Below are positions 30,398-39,523 of a stretch of DNA of 64,000 nucleotides, one piece after another. The stretch's first letter is position 1. Each line of letters starts with the position of its first letter. Source of the stretch: Enterococcus avium ATCC 14025 (GTDB lineage Bacteria; Bacillota; Bacilli; Lactobacillales; Enterococcaceae); assembly GCF_000406965.1 (NCBI RefSeq), contig NZ_KE136357.1, positions 758,317 through 822,316 on the forward strand. Reading direction: 5' to 3'. Position numbers and translations under genes: made by a program. The notes beneath the pieces were generated by a model. It saw nothing but the letters and a program-made list of their open reading frames with translations, was not told where the DNA came from and ran no database searches.

Positions 30398-31309
30398 CTA
30401 GACAAAGTTCCGTAAGTAGTGGGCACTTTGCTTGATCGAACGTTTGACATCTTCGTAATCAGACTCAAACGCCCGATCCTCTACTTCAATACAGGTATAG
30501 CCGCTATAGCCAATATCGGTTAATGCCGAAACATATTTTCCCCAATCAACATCGCCTAAGCCTGGTATTTTTGGTGACATATATTCTAACGGTGTCGCCA
30601 TTACGCCGACCTCTTGAAGCTTGCTCCAATAAACCTTGATGTCCTTATAATGAACATGGAACAGCTTGTCTTTGAATTCATAGATCGGGGCTAAATAATC
30701 CATTTGCTGCCAAACAAAATGCGATGGATCAAAGTTTAAACCAAGATATTCACTATCTAAAAGGTCAAAGATTTTTCTGAATAAAGCAGGAGTCGTCATC
30801 AAATTTTGACCGCCTGGCCATTCATCTTCGGTAAAGAGCATCGGACAATTCTCAATCGCGATCTTGACTTTTTGCTTCTCCGCATATGCTAAGATCGGCT
30901 TCCAAACCTCTTCAACCTCCTTTAAATTTTCAGAGATCGTTTTTGAAGGCATCCGTCCAATAAAGGTCGTCACCAAATTAATCTCCATTAATTTCGCTGC
31001 ATCAATGACTGAATAAATATGATCAATCACTAGCTGACGTTTTTCCAAATCCTCATCTAGCGGATTCGGATAGTAGGCCAAGGCCGAGATCGCAACCTTT
31101 TTCTCAGCAGCGTAGGCTTGATATTTCTCTGCTTGTTCCTTTGTCAGATTTTCTGTGTCAATGTGTGAAACGCCGGCATAACGACGCTCTGCTTTTCCAG
31201 CAGGCCAGCATGCAACCTCCACACAATCCAATCCATTTTCAGCAACGATATCGATCATTTCATAAAAATCACTTTGATCTAAAATCGCTGAAACCAATCC
31301 TAATTGCAT
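30398..31309 (-). CDS. Sugar phosphate isomerase/epimerase-type TIM-barrel protein (second copy in operon)
   Basis: This 303-residue protein of the xylose-isomerase-like/AP-endonuclease-2 superfamily shows the metal-binding Glu in KIAIENCPM (about residue 153), Asp and His in LNFDPSHFVW (about 198), His in HVHYKD (about 223) and a terminal Glu in CIEVEDRAF (about 270). It differs clearly from the alpha-subunit-like protein at 32922, so it is not a duplicate. In C-glycoside and 3-keto-sugar pathways such enzymes hydrate, isomerise or cleave keto-sugar intermediates. I infer that it handles the keto-sugar left after bond cleavage. It begins 15 nt after the Gfo/Idh gene. Confidence 0.75.
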   Translation of the reverse strand: MQLGLVSAILDQSDFYEMIDIVAENGLDCVEVACWPAGKAERRYAGVSHIDTENLTKEQAEKYQAYAAEKKVAISALAYYPNPLDEDLEKRQLVIDHIYSVIDAAKLMEINLVTTFIGRMPSKTISENLKEVEEVWKPILAYAEKQKVKIAIENCPMLFTEDEWPGGQNLMTTPALFRKIFDLLDSEYLGLNFDPSHFVWQQMDYLAPIYEFKDKLFHVHYKDIKVYWSKLQEVGVMATPLEYMSPKIPGLGDVDWGKYVSALTDIGYSGYTCIEVEDRAFESDYEDVKRSIKQSAHYLRNFV

Positions 31310-31324
31310 GTTCCTTCCCTCTTT

Positions 31325-32380
31325 CTATTCAAAATCGACCGAACGGTGTTCCTTCGCTGAGACGCGAATCGCATCCAATAGCTTCATTAAGCGTAATATT
31401 TCTGTTGGTTTAACCACTAATTCGCCCTCGCCGTCAACGTAGTTTCTGTACTGATCAAAGAACATTTCATGATTGACTGAAACCTCAGGAAGCTCTTCGG
31501 TCACTAACCGTCCTTCTGGTGGCGGCCCGAATGAACGGGTCGGACCAGCTGCTGTCATAGTAATTTTGCCTGGAACATTCGTTAACAATTCACTTGTTCG
31601 AACGATTTTCCCCTGCGGGTTAAATCCGTCCACATAAGCACTGGACTTATTTCCCCCAACAAACCAATGGCGTTCAAACCATGAAGCTTCGTCTTTTAGG
31701 AAATACGTCCCTAATTCTACTTGACCCGTGATTCCACTATCAAAATAAAGCTGGATATTGAAGTAATCATCGACGTTTTCATTAATGACATTTCGCACAT
31801 CCGCATAAACCGTCTTCAATTTCCCTGGAATCATCCACAGCATTTGATCTAACAAATGCACGCCCCAATCATAAAGCATCCCGCCACCAAACTCCGGATA
31901 CACGTGCCAATCGTGCATGTTTCCATTAAAGCCGTAGAGACAATTTTTAATCGTATAAATGTCGCCAAGCGTCTGACTGTCGATGACTTCCTTCATCAAA
32001 CGATAATCCTTGTCCCAACGACGTTGATGATGAATCGTAAAGCGCACACCCGCTTTTTCAGTGATTTCCATCATTTCTTGAAATTCTGTGCCATTCATCG
32101 CCGCTGGTTTTTCCAAAATAATATCCTTTTTGGCTGCAGCCGCTTTTTTCACCATCTCTAAATGAAGATGATTCGGCACCGCAATGATGACTGTGTCAAT
32201 GTCTTTTTCTGCTAATAACTGATCCGCCTTCAAAAATGTTTTTACGCCTTCGTTTACTTCCTTTAACTGGTCCTTATTGATATCACACACAGCGATTAAG
32301 GTTGCATAATCTAATTTTTTGATGGTTTGCGTATGAGTTTGACCCATGAAACCATGTCCAATGATTCCAAAATTTAACAT
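31325..32380 (-). CDS. Gfo/Idh/MocA-family dehydrogenase (operon copy 2)
   Basis: The 351-residue protein has the N-terminal NAD(P) Rossmann motif GIIGHGFMGQTH, the catalytic Lys in ILEKPAAMNG at about residue 95, and the C-terminal beta-sheet domain with GGGMLYDWGVHLLDQ at about 167-181, whose Asp and His are usual active-site residues. It probably reduces the 3-keto sugar released by the deglycosidase to glucose, recycling the NADH made by the other Gfo/Idh enzyme; this division of labour is inference. The 139-nt gap before it holds no gene. Confidence 0.85.
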   Translation of the reverse strand: MLNFGIIGHGFMGQTHTQTIKKLDYATLIAVCDINKDQLKEVNEGVKTFLKADQLLAEKDIDTVIIAVPNHLHLEMVKKAAAAKKDIILEKPAAMNGTEFQEMMEITEKAGVRFTIHHQRRWDKDYRLMKEVIDSQTLGDIYTIKNCLYGFNGNMHDWHVYPEFGGGMLYDWGVHLLDQMLWMIPGKLKTVYADVRNVINENVDDYFNIQLYFDSGITGQVELGTYFLKDEASWFERHWFVGGNKSSAYVDGFNPQGKIVRTSELLTNVPGKITMTAAGPTRSFGPPPEGRLVTEELPEVSVNHEMFFDQYRNYVDGEGELVVKPTEILRLMKLLDAIRVSAKEHRSVDFE

Positions 32381-32519
32381 CGCTTTTGCTCCTTATTTCT
32401 ATTAATGACTTAATTTTCATGCCGTATATCCTTCCACTAGGTGCTTGTGTTTATCTTCATTACTTCACTAACCCTTTTTTCCTGAAATAAACTGCGCAAA
32501 ATCGAACTGACATCTTCGC

Positions 32520-32909
32520 TTAAATCGTCACCGTTCGTTCTTTCACACCGACTAACGGCACTGGAATATACGCTGTTCTAGTAGCCACGGTCAATTTTAC
32601 TTGATGATCGCCTGTTGATAGTCCGCCTGGTTTTAAGACGCGAATATATAAGGGCTCACCATATTCCCATTTATAACTGGTAACAGTTGTTGCTTCTTTT
32701 AAATAGAACCAATCTTGCTGATCGATTGAAATTTGGATGTCTTCTGTTGAGACTTCCGCATCATCTACCGCTACTTTGATAAATTCCACCATGGAAAGAG
32801 GGATACCACGATAATACGTAATCAGCGTTTGTAATTCGAAACCAATTACTTCACCCTTTTCTTCAATATTTTTGCAGGTAGCCTCTTTAAACACATTATT
32901 GTCAAACAT
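32520..32909 (-). CDS. dfgB: DUF6379 protein, C-glycoside deglycosidase beta-subunit-like
   Basis: This 129-residue beta-rich protein (MVEFIKVAVDDAEV, LYIRVLKPGGLSTGDHQVKL, TAYIPVP) resembles the DUF6379 family. Members are the small subunits of C-glycoside deglycosidases (DfgB, CarC, DgpC), which pair with a TIM-barrel large subunit to break the C-C bond between sugar and aromatic ring after C3 oxidation. The gene lies 12 nt after the alpha-like gene at 32922, the same pairing as in characterised systems. The family name is from memory of sequence and context; no other function is known for it. A PSI-BLAST/HMM search would settle it. Confidence 0.75.
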   Translation of the reverse strand: MFDNNVFKEATCKNIEEKGEVIGFELQTLITYYRGIPLSMVEFIKVAVDDAEVSTEDIQISIDQQDWFYLKEATTVTSYKWEYGEPLYIRVLKPGGLSTGDHQVKLTVATRTAYIPVPLVGVKERTVTI

Positions 32910-32921
32910 TCTTACATCCTC

Positions 32922-33932
32922 CTATCCTTGGATCTCTTTTAAGCACGCCTGCAAGTATTTTTGATTTGCGGCCACTTGTTCTTTTTCCTGCATTGGTTTG
33001 CCTGGTAGTGTGAAGCGATTACCTTCATATTCAGTTGCCACGTAACCGTCATAATCTTTTCCATGCAGATATTCTAAAAGTCCTTTGTAATCCATCGAGT
33101 ATTCGGGGCCTTCAGAGGTCATTTCAAACATTTTGATATGGAAATGCTTGATGTACGGCATATACTCGTCCAGCACGGTAAACGGATAATTTTCATAGCC
33201 ATCACAAAGCGGCGCAAACATTTGATCTTCTTTGGTTTTGATAACTTTTTTAAAGTCTTCTGGATATTCGCCATTGTTTTCTTTTACGATACGGTGAAGG
33301 TCTGTTCCTTGTGCAAAAATCTCATCTAAGTAAGCAAACATTTCTGGGCTTGCGCCATTATTGATTTCATAATTCACCACTACTCGCGGGAATTTTTTAC
33401 AGAAAATTCCTGTATCGATCACTAACCCGATATAGGGAGAATCCAATCGTTTCATTTCTTCGATAAAATGAAGCGTCTCAGGTTCATCAAAGGCCATGCC
33501 GGCATGAATTTCTAAAGCAATCGTTACATCACATTCTTTACAATAAGGCAGCAACGGCTCACATACCCAATAAGGCACCATTGATACCAAACGAATCAAT
33601 TTAATTCCTAAGCGATTGGCCTGTTTGATTTCTTCGATCAATAACTCAATACACTCGCGTTTTGTTAAACTGCGATTGTTATAGAGATTGGTGTTTAAAA
33701 AAACATCCGCGATAACCGGCTTAATTCCTGTTTCTTCTAAAAGCTGATGCCAATGGGAAACGTCCTCTTGTGTCGGATGAGGCGCGTTTTTGATCATTTG
33801 ATCTGGTAAAATTTCCACTCCTTCAACCTTGTGTTCCTGCAAAAAGTGCATTAAATCATCTAGGTTCATGCGATGATTTAAGTATTCATCCTGTAAACTA
33901 TATAAACTTACAGCCGTTTTGATTTTCGACAT
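32922..33932 (-). CDS. dfgA: TIM-barrel protein, C-glycoside deglycosidase alpha-subunit-like
   Basis: The 336-residue xylose-isomerase-like TIM barrel shows metal-ligand candidates Glu in ALEIHAG (about residue 142), Asp in GLVIDTGIF (about 175), His in HFHIKMFE (about 270) and Glu in VATEYEGNR (about 297). These fit the Mn/His site of DfgA/CarB-type alpha subunits. The gene is directly upstream of the DUF6379 gene and downstream of a Gfo/Idh gene, which is the order found in C-glycoside operons. As an alternative it could be a generic sugar isomerase, but those are not paired with DUF6379 proteins. Confidence 0.75.
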   Translation of the reverse strand: MSKIKTAVSLYSLQDEYLNHRMNLDDLMHFLQEHKVEGVEILPDQMIKNAPHPTQEDVSHWHQLLEETGIKPVIADVFLNTNLYNNRSLTKRECIELLIEEIKQANRLGIKLIRLVSMVPYWVCEPLLPYCKECDVTIALEIHAGMAFDEPETLHFIEEMKRLDSPYIGLVIDTGIFCKKFPRVVVNYEINNGASPEMFAYLDEIFAQGTDLHRIVKENNGEYPEDFKKVIKTKEDQMFAPLCDGYENYPFTVLDEYMPYIKHFHIKMFEMTSEGPEYSMDYKGLLEYLHGKDYDGYVATEYEGNRFTLPGKPMQEKEQVAANQKYLQACLKEIQG

Positions 33933-33968
33933 TTGTATTCCTCCTACGAATAATTAATAAAGATGATG

Positions 33969-34000
33969 GGACGAGCGACTGCTTTCAATTGCGCTCGTCC
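33969..34000 (-). repeat. Intercistronic hairpin between Gfo/Idh and the deglycosidase alpha gene
   Basis: GGACGAGC pairs with GCTCGTCC around a 16-nt loop. No T-run follows, so it more likely marks an mRNA processing or stability point than a terminator. Confidence 0.5.
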
Positions 34001-34011
34001 GCCTCATTAAA

Positions 34012-35106
34012 TTACAGTTCCACAACTTTTCCAGTTTCTGCAGATTTGTAAATGGCTTCTAAAATTTGTGTCACCACAATTGCTTGTTCTGGTTTTACCA
34101 ACGGCTCTGTATCATTCAAAATCGCTTCGACCCATTGCTTCGCTTCCGCATCCTTTTGCTCCAAACTGCTGCCTTCAAAGCCAAAGACGCCGCCAGCATC
34201 AGAAGGTTGCGTTTGCTCCAATTGATTGTGAGCCGCTTTGTTAAAGACCACATATCCTTGATCTAAGAAGGCTTTTCCAAACATTTCCGCGCCGCCTTCT
34301 GTCCCGCAAAGTGTGACCTGTGCTTCCTTCGGATTGATCATATTCAAGGCCCAAGCCGCTTCCAAGAAGATCGTTGCGCCATTTTCCATTTTGATTAAAC
34401 CGAATGCGGAATCTTCTGTTTCAAAGGATTCCGGTTCCCACGGTCCAAACATATTCGCCATTGGATTATCCTTCAATTTTTGGTAGGTCGAGCCCAAAAC
34501 CATTTTTGGTTTGTAATTATTCATGTACCAAAGGGTTAAATCTAACGCATGGGTACCGATATCAATCAACGGACCGCCGCCTTGTTTTTCTTTATCTGGG
34601 AAAACACCCCAGGTCGGAACACCTTTTCTACGAACCGCATGAGCTTTTGCAAAGTAGATTTCGCCAAGCTCGCCTTTACTGCAGGCATCATAGGTTGCTA
34701 AGGAATCCGCACGGAAACGGTTTTGATATCCGATCGTTAATTTTTTGCCTGTGCGTTCTGCGGCCTCCAGCATTTTTTTCGCTTCTTCATAGTTGATCGC
34801 CATTGGCTTTTCACACATCACGTGCTTACCGCTTTCTAAGGCATCAACCGTAATAAATGAGTGAGAAATATTTGGTGTCAATACATGTATCACGTCAATA
34901 TCAGCTTGCTTCACCACTTCTTTGTAGTCTTCTGTAACTAATGCATCGGCAACACCATATTCTGCCGCCGCAGCTTCTGCCCGTTCAATGATCGTGTCGC
35001 AAAAGGCCACCAATTCTACTTGATCCGCTAATTTCGCTAACGCTGGTAAATGTTTTTGGTTGGCAATCCCGCCGCACCCGATAATACCAAATTTTAATTT
35101 TTTCAC
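34012..35106 (-). CDS. Gfo/Idh/MocA-family dehydrogenase, probable glycoside 3-dehydrogenase
   Basis: The start is a GTG at 35106 preceded by AAGGAGG; an upstream in-frame ATG (35145) lacks a ribosome binding site. The 364-residue protein has the Rossmann motif GIIGCGGIANQKH, the catalytic Lys in MCEKPMAINYEEA at about residue 95, and GGGPLIDIGTHALDLTLWYM with the active-site Asp and His. In characterised C-glycoside routes (DgpA and relatives) an enzyme of this family oxidises the sugar C3 hydroxyl, acidifying the neighbouring position so that the C-C bond can break. Its place directly before the deglycosidase pair supports that role. A hairpin TTAGCCAG/CTGGCTAA lies upstream at 35152-35185. 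Confidence 0.85.
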   Translation of the reverse strand: MKKLKFGIIGCGGIANQKHLPALAKLADQVELVAFCDTIIERAEAAAAEYGVADALVTEDYKEVVKQADIDVIHVLTPNISHSFITVDALESGKHVMCEKPMAINYEEAKKMLEAAERTGKKLTIGYQNRFRADSLATYDACSKGELGEIYFAKAHAVRRKGVPTWGVFPDKEKQGGGPLIDIGTHALDLTLWYMNNYKPKMVLGSTYQKLKDNPMANMFGPWEPESFETEDSAFGLIKMENGATIFLEAAWALNMINPKEAQVTLCGTEGGAEMFGKAFLDQGYVVFNKAAHNQLEQTQPSDAGGVFGFEGSSLEQKDAEAKQWVEAILNDTEPLVKPEQAIVVTQILEAIYKSAETGKVVEL

Positions 35107-35323
35107 GTTGTTTTCCTCCTTGTTCGTTTTTACGCTGACATCCATACACTATTAGCCAGCCGCAATCATTTTATTGACTGGCTAAATGGATATCGCTTAC
35201 AAAATCTAGTTTACTGAATGATGCCTTTTCGTACTCTTCAAATCGTACGTTTAAAGATCAAACATTTTTGCACTATATCTTCATTCTTTTTATAATGCAC
35301 AAATTTATACCATACTTTTATGC

Positions 35324-36718
35324 TCAATCATTGATATTCTCGCGTTTTTTATCTAGTTGGGCACGAATATCATCCGTATCCTTGTCGCTTAAGTTCCATA
35401 ACAGACAAGCCAATGCAGCAGCGAAAAATAGGATTGCTGGAATCAAATTAACCACTAGATTGATACCATTTTTAGTCGCCATTGATTGTTCCATATTGGC
35501 CCGATAGCCGAATGAATGCAGCAGCATGATTCCAACCGATGCTCCGATAGCGTTACCAATTTTTGTCGCTAATCCATAAGTCGCATAAGCAGTCCCGTCT
35601 GTTCGAACCCCTGATTTCAATTCTTGGTAATCTACAGAATCCGCCACTAATGAAAGTGAAATCGGAAAGCCCATATTGAACAATCCAAAAATTACATGAC
35701 CGGCAATAATCATTGGCAAGTTGTCAAAATCAGCAAAGTATACGACGAGTAAACCAATCCCTTGAAGAATCAAGGAAACCATCAACACATTACGTTTCCC
35801 AAAACGTTTAACCAAAGGAACAATTGCTAATGAACAAAGCGCTCCGCCAATGGATGGAATCGTCATGAGTAAGGCAATCAAGGTAAACGCACCTAAACAA
35901 TAAATGACATAAAAAGTTGTTACAGCGATTCTTCCCATAAAAGCAGTCATTTGCAAAATCATGATAAGAAAAACGATCATTAAGTATTTATTACCAATCA
36001 CATTTTTAATCGTGGTACGAAACGGTACTTTATTTTCATTTCTCATCGGTTGAACAACTTCTCGAGATGTCGCGAATACCGCGAAAAACAACGGGATCGA
36101 AATTACCGCATAGATCAACGCTGTCATAAAATAGCCTCGACCAGTTGCTACCTGCGAACCATCTGAAAATGCCAGCATAATAAACGAAGACAATGAGTTC
36201 ACAATAATCATTCCGACATTCATCCCAACCGAGCGCCATGCATTTAACTGATTTCGTTCATTGGCATCTTCACTCATCACCGCCGCCAAAGCCCCGTAAG
36301 GAATATTCACTAATGTGTAGATCATTCCAGCGATGATATAAATAACCGCTGCCCAAATGATACCTGCCGTTCCATTTCCAAACGGACCGGTGAAAGTCAA
36401 AACTGAAAACAGAGCTAAAAATGGTGAGCCAAAAGCAATATAAGGGCGGAAACGGCCTAACTTGCTTCTTGTACGTTCAGCGATCATCCCCATCATCGGA
36501 TCATTGATCCCATCCCATAAACGGGCAATTAGCATGATCATCGAAACTGCAACCGGAGCCAAACCAACAATATCCGTATAAAAAACAGTCAAATAAGTGC
36601 CGACAAATGTCCAGACAAACTGGCTAGCCAAGTCACCCAATCCATAAGCAATCATAGAAAATTTCGTTAACCCTTTTTTCTCCATCTTCATTCCATTTTC
36701 AAAGACATCTTTTTCCAT
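35324..36718 (-). CDS. GPH-family (glycoside-pentoside-hexuronide) cation symporter
   Basis: The 464-residue transporter has twelve predicted membrane helices and the GPH signature RLWDGINDPMMGMIAERTRS at about residues 67-86 followed by KLGRFRPYIAFGSP. The half-repeat DSVDYQELKSGVRTDG near residue 360 is also typical. It carries glycosides into the cell unphosphorylated with Na+ or H+, which is what a cytoplasmic C3-oxidising pathway requires. It is the first gene of the operon, has AGGAGG before the ATG, and a perfect cre site 24 nt further upstream. It lacks the C-terminal EIIA domain seen in LacS-type members. Confidence 0.9.
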   Translation of the reverse strand: MEKDVFENGMKMEKKGLTKFSMIAYGLGDLASQFVWTFVGTYLTVFYTDIVGLAPVAVSMIMLIARLWDGINDPMMGMIAERTRSKLGRFRPYIAFGSPFLALFSVLTFTGPFGNGTAGIIWAAVIYIIAGMIYTLVNIPYGALAAVMSEDANERNQLNAWRSVGMNVGMIIVNSLSSFIMLAFSDGSQVATGRGYFMTALIYAVISIPLFFAVFATSREVVQPMRNENKVPFRTTIKNVIGNKYLMIVFLIMILQMTAFMGRIAVTTFYVIYCLGAFTLIALLMTIPSIGGALCSLAIVPLVKRFGKRNVLMVSLILQGIGLLVVYFADFDNLPMIIAGHVIFGLFNMGFPISLSLVADSVDYQELKSGVRTDGTAYATYGLATKIGNAIGASVGIMLLHSFGYRANMEQSMATKNGINLVVNLIPAILFFAAALACLLWNLSDKDTDDIRAQLDKKRENIND

Positions 36719-36742
36719 GTGAACCTCCTAGAATAGTTGTAT

Positions 36743-36757
36743 TTGCAAACGTTTACA
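36743..36757 (-). promoter_or_regulatory. Perfect cre (CcpA) site of the glycoside operon
   Basis: TTGCAAACGTTTACA fits WTGNAANCGNWNNCW at every position. It lies 25-39 nt before the GPH start, in or just after the promoter, so carbon catabolite repression is expected. Confidence 0.75.
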
Positions 36758-36848
36758 ATGAATAGTTTAATCTGTCAGCCAAAACATTACTCTGCTTTTT
36801 TCATTCTTTCTATTGATACTTTCCTAGGATGATGGCTTTGAAATCCAC

Positions 36849-36880
36849 AAAAAAACAAGATTGTATTACACAATCTTGTT
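36849..36880 (-). terminator. Terminator overlapping the stop of the upstream AraC-GH39 gene
   Basis: An 11-bp perfect stem AACAAGATTGT/ACAATCTTGTT (36854-36880) with a 5-nt loop is followed on the minus strand by a T-run. The stop codon of the regulator lies at the base of the stem, so transcription of the regulator is separated from the GPH operon. Confidence 0.85.
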
Positions 36881-39308
36881 AACGAGAGACTTTTTGAATC
36901 TCAATCAATTGAATGTCCTGCGGAAAAAGCTCTAGCTCGATTTTTAACTGATGGTTTCTAGACTGCCCTTCCCTTATTTCCAGCTGCGGCTCACAACGAT
37001 GCTTCAAGTAAGTGATCATCTCATCATCTAACCGATCAGAGCTACTGATCTGATTAATTTCCTCCAGAATATTGCCGGTCTTTTGACCTATACGATAATA
37101 CTTGATACGATAGTGACTTTCTTCTTCCTTCAAATCTTTCAACAGCACCTGTTTCGTCTGAACATTTCCAGAAGCAAATAGGGCAGCTGCATTTCTCCTA
37201 GTAAAGACACTGCTATGGTCATAATAATAAGTAGAATTTAGATGACTATAAGAATAGCACAAAATTTGTATCTTGTTCGGATCATCCTTCGTAATCAATA
37301 GATCCTCTGATTGATACACGACCTGATTACCTAACCGATTTAAGAAACGGTAGGCATAGTAGCCAATCTTCGGTATACCGCTTTTAGAAATCAAACCAGA
37401 ACCGCCAAAAATCTCTTTATTGGCCGTATCAAAGGTCGTCACCGATAAATCCGTCAGCTGCCAGTAGCCGATCAAATCACAATAAGGCATCGCCCCTAAA
37501 GCATTTTTCAAGATATAGCTGCCCTTGAAGGCCGTATCGTTGATAATATCGCGACTTAAAATGGTCACATTAAATTCCGTAATGAATGTTTTTCCCTGAT
37601 AATTGATTTCCGTCAAAAGTTCTTTGAAATCCTTTATGCGATGAAGCATGTAATCAGAATTCGGTGAAATCGGCTCATGATGCTGCTTTTTCTGGTTCAG
37701 CTGCTGCTTTACCGCATCCATTGGATAAATCGACAGACTAAGAAAATCCGGTGCGCCTTTACTCATTGTCCACTGTGTCAGAAACGTGCTTAAATCGCGC
37801 GTTTCAATATCTAAGCTTAAGCCACAGCCGCCGATCTGAATCATTGGTACGATTTGTTTTACAGCTTTTTTTATTTTCGAAAAGACATCAATATAGGTCT
37901 TTTCTTTAGCTAAATTCAGTTGTACCCCATCCTGATCAATTCGCATCAAATCCTCACAGCCAATTGTCTTCAAAACTAAAGGATTAGGCTTCCAAATCTC
38001 GATCATCCAGGTAGAAACTTCCTCTAAACCAAATACATCCACACAATGATGGAAAAAAACTTGGAATCGTTGGATCAAGTCAGATAGCTTATAGGATTTT
38101 CGGATAAAAGGATGACTTTTAACAATCTGCGTATGGGATTCATGAATCAGCTTTCCTTTGAAGCCGAGTTCTAAAAATGGTTTGATTCCCGCCTTTAGCA
38201 TGATTCGTAAAATTTCATCAACTGTGGAAAAATCGTAAGCCTCGCCTACCTGCTCCAGAATTTCTTCGCTTAACAATCCCCATATACGTCCATAATTAAA
38301 AGGATTATTTTCCTGCAAATAGTGAATTTGTTCCGCAAATGAAGCATGAGTCAAATCACCAGCGTAGCCAAGATTAATCATATTCTTTTGAAAGTTTTGC
38401 TTTGACGACATTTGCATGGAAACTTGAATCGTCTCATCACTAATCTTCGCATCCTTTTCTTTAAAGTAAATTTCCAAATTTCGAAGGTCTTTTTCTTCAA
38501 GGCTATTTTGCTTCGAGGAAACCTTAGCCTTCGCTTTTGTTTCCTTACGAAATTCACTCGGCGTCAAACCTTGATACTTCTTAAATAAACGATTAAATGA
38601 GTTAATATTCGAAAAGCCCGCTGAAAAGGCTATGTCGGTAATTGATTTCTCCGTTTCCAGCAAATCCTTCCGAACCTTTTCCAACCGTTTACGAATCAGG
38701 TATTCATTCATTGGCATCCCGATTTCGTTAGAAAAACTGCGAGACAAATATTGATCGGAAACATACAGCTTATTGGCAATATCGACCAATCGAATATCCT
38801 TATCGAAGTTATTATCAATATAAAATTTCAGTTCATAGACTTTTTGCTTCATGCTTCGCTCTTCTTCTATAGTAGAAGGTTTCGTGTATTCCTTTTCCAA
38901 TATCTGAAGAATATGAAAATACTCCTCAAACACTTCTGAAACTGTATGCTTTTCTTGTAAGACGTATAGCTTTAGCAAGCGTTCAATCGACTGAATGACT
39001 TGATTATCTGCTCTTTTATTCTCTGTGACCGAGTTTCCTTCAAACACTTGGTTCTCTTGCTCTTCAAAATAATACTCTAAAACAATCTCAAATGCCCGCG
39101 CATTTTTTGTATAAACAGTATGTACCAATGATTTTGACAAAATATAAAAATCATTTTTTTGCAATGAAATGATTGTTCCTTCTTTTTCAATCGTCACTTC
39201 ACCTGCCAACACATAGATTAAATGGATATTTAAATCAAAATGCTGCATGATTCGATCTTCTGCTAATACATTTATCTCAATATTTTCCCACGGTTCAATC
39301 AAACGCAT
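36879..39308 (-). CDS. AraC-family regulator fused to a GH39-like domain lacking the acid/base residue
   Basis: The ATG at 39308 is preceded by AAGGAGGGG, giving 809 residues; in-frame starts further upstream lack a site. The order is N-terminal cupin (about 1-90), a helical linker, AraC HTH at about 155-255 (IRLVDIANKLYVSDQYLSRS; AFSAGFSNINSFNRLFKKYQ), a GH39-type TIM barrel (about 300-670) and a beta domain. The acid/base motif W-N-E-P reads EIWKPN, so the Glu is lost, while the nucleophile position ITEFN keeps its Glu. It is therefore probably a sugar-binding sensor. It is similar in design to, but strongly diverged from, the protein at 27001-29238; the two flank the C-glycoside operon. 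Confidence 0.85.
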   Translation of the reverse strand: MRLIEPWENIEINVLAEDRIMQHFDLNIHLIYVLAGEVTIEKEGTIISLQKNDFYILSKSLVHTVYTKNARAFEIVLEYYFEEQENQVFEGNSVTENKRADNQVIQSIERLLKLYVLQEKHTVSEVFEEYFHILQILEKEYTKPSTIEEERSMKQKVYELKFYIDNNFDKDIRLVDIANKLYVSDQYLSRSFSNEIGMPMNEYLIRKRLEKVRKDLLETEKSITDIAFSAGFSNINSFNRLFKKYQGLTPSEFRKETKAKAKVSSKQNSLEEKDLRNLEIYFKEKDAKISDETIQVSMQMSSKQNFQKNMINLGYAGDLTHASFAEQIHYLQENNPFNYGRIWGLLSEEILEQVGEAYDFSTVDEILRIMLKAGIKPFLELGFKGKLIHESHTQIVKSHPFIRKSYKLSDLIQRFQVFFHHCVDVFGLEEVSTWMIEIWKPNPLVLKTIGCEDLMRIDQDGVQLNLAKEKTYIDVFSKIKKAVKQIVPMIQIGGCGLSLDIETRDLSTFLTQWTMSKGAPDFLSLSIYPMDAVKQQLNQKKQHHEPISPNSDYMLHRIKDFKELLTEINYQGKTFITEFNVTILSRDIINDTAFKGSYILKNALGAMPYCDLIGYWQLTDLSVTTFDTANKEIFGGSGLISKSGIPKIGYYAYRFLNRLGNQVVYQSEDLLITKDDPNKIQILCYSYSHLNSTYYYDHSSVFTRRNAAALFASGNVQTKQVLLKDLKEEESHYRIKYYRIGQKTGNILEEINQISSSDRLDDEMITYLKHRCEPQLEIREGQSRNHQLKIELELFPQDIQLIEIQKVSR

Positions 39309-39523
39309 AATGCCCCTCCTTGTATCGCTTTCTAATAAACAATAAATCATTATAGCGCCTTTACTATTTTCGAGAAAGCGTTTTTCTATCCTCATCATAC
39401 ATGAGAACAGTCTGAAGATTCTAGCTTACTTAAAAAATTTACGCCTGGTTCCCCTTTTTTACGCACTTCAAAGCTACTAATACTTTCAGAAGAATTTTAA
39501 ACAATATTCTTCTTTCACACACT

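Noticed and set aside
29442-36718. Interpretation of the glycoside operon as an inositol (iol) catabolic operon because of the Gfo/Idh and IolE-like genes
   Set aside because: There is no iolB, iolC, iolD or iolJ homologue, and the DUF6379 partner and GPH transporter point to glycosides.
39375-39390. cre-like sequence upstream of the second AraC-GH39 gene
   Set aside because: It lacks the TG and the final C of the consensus; the match is no better than expected for a short palindrome in AT-rich DNA.
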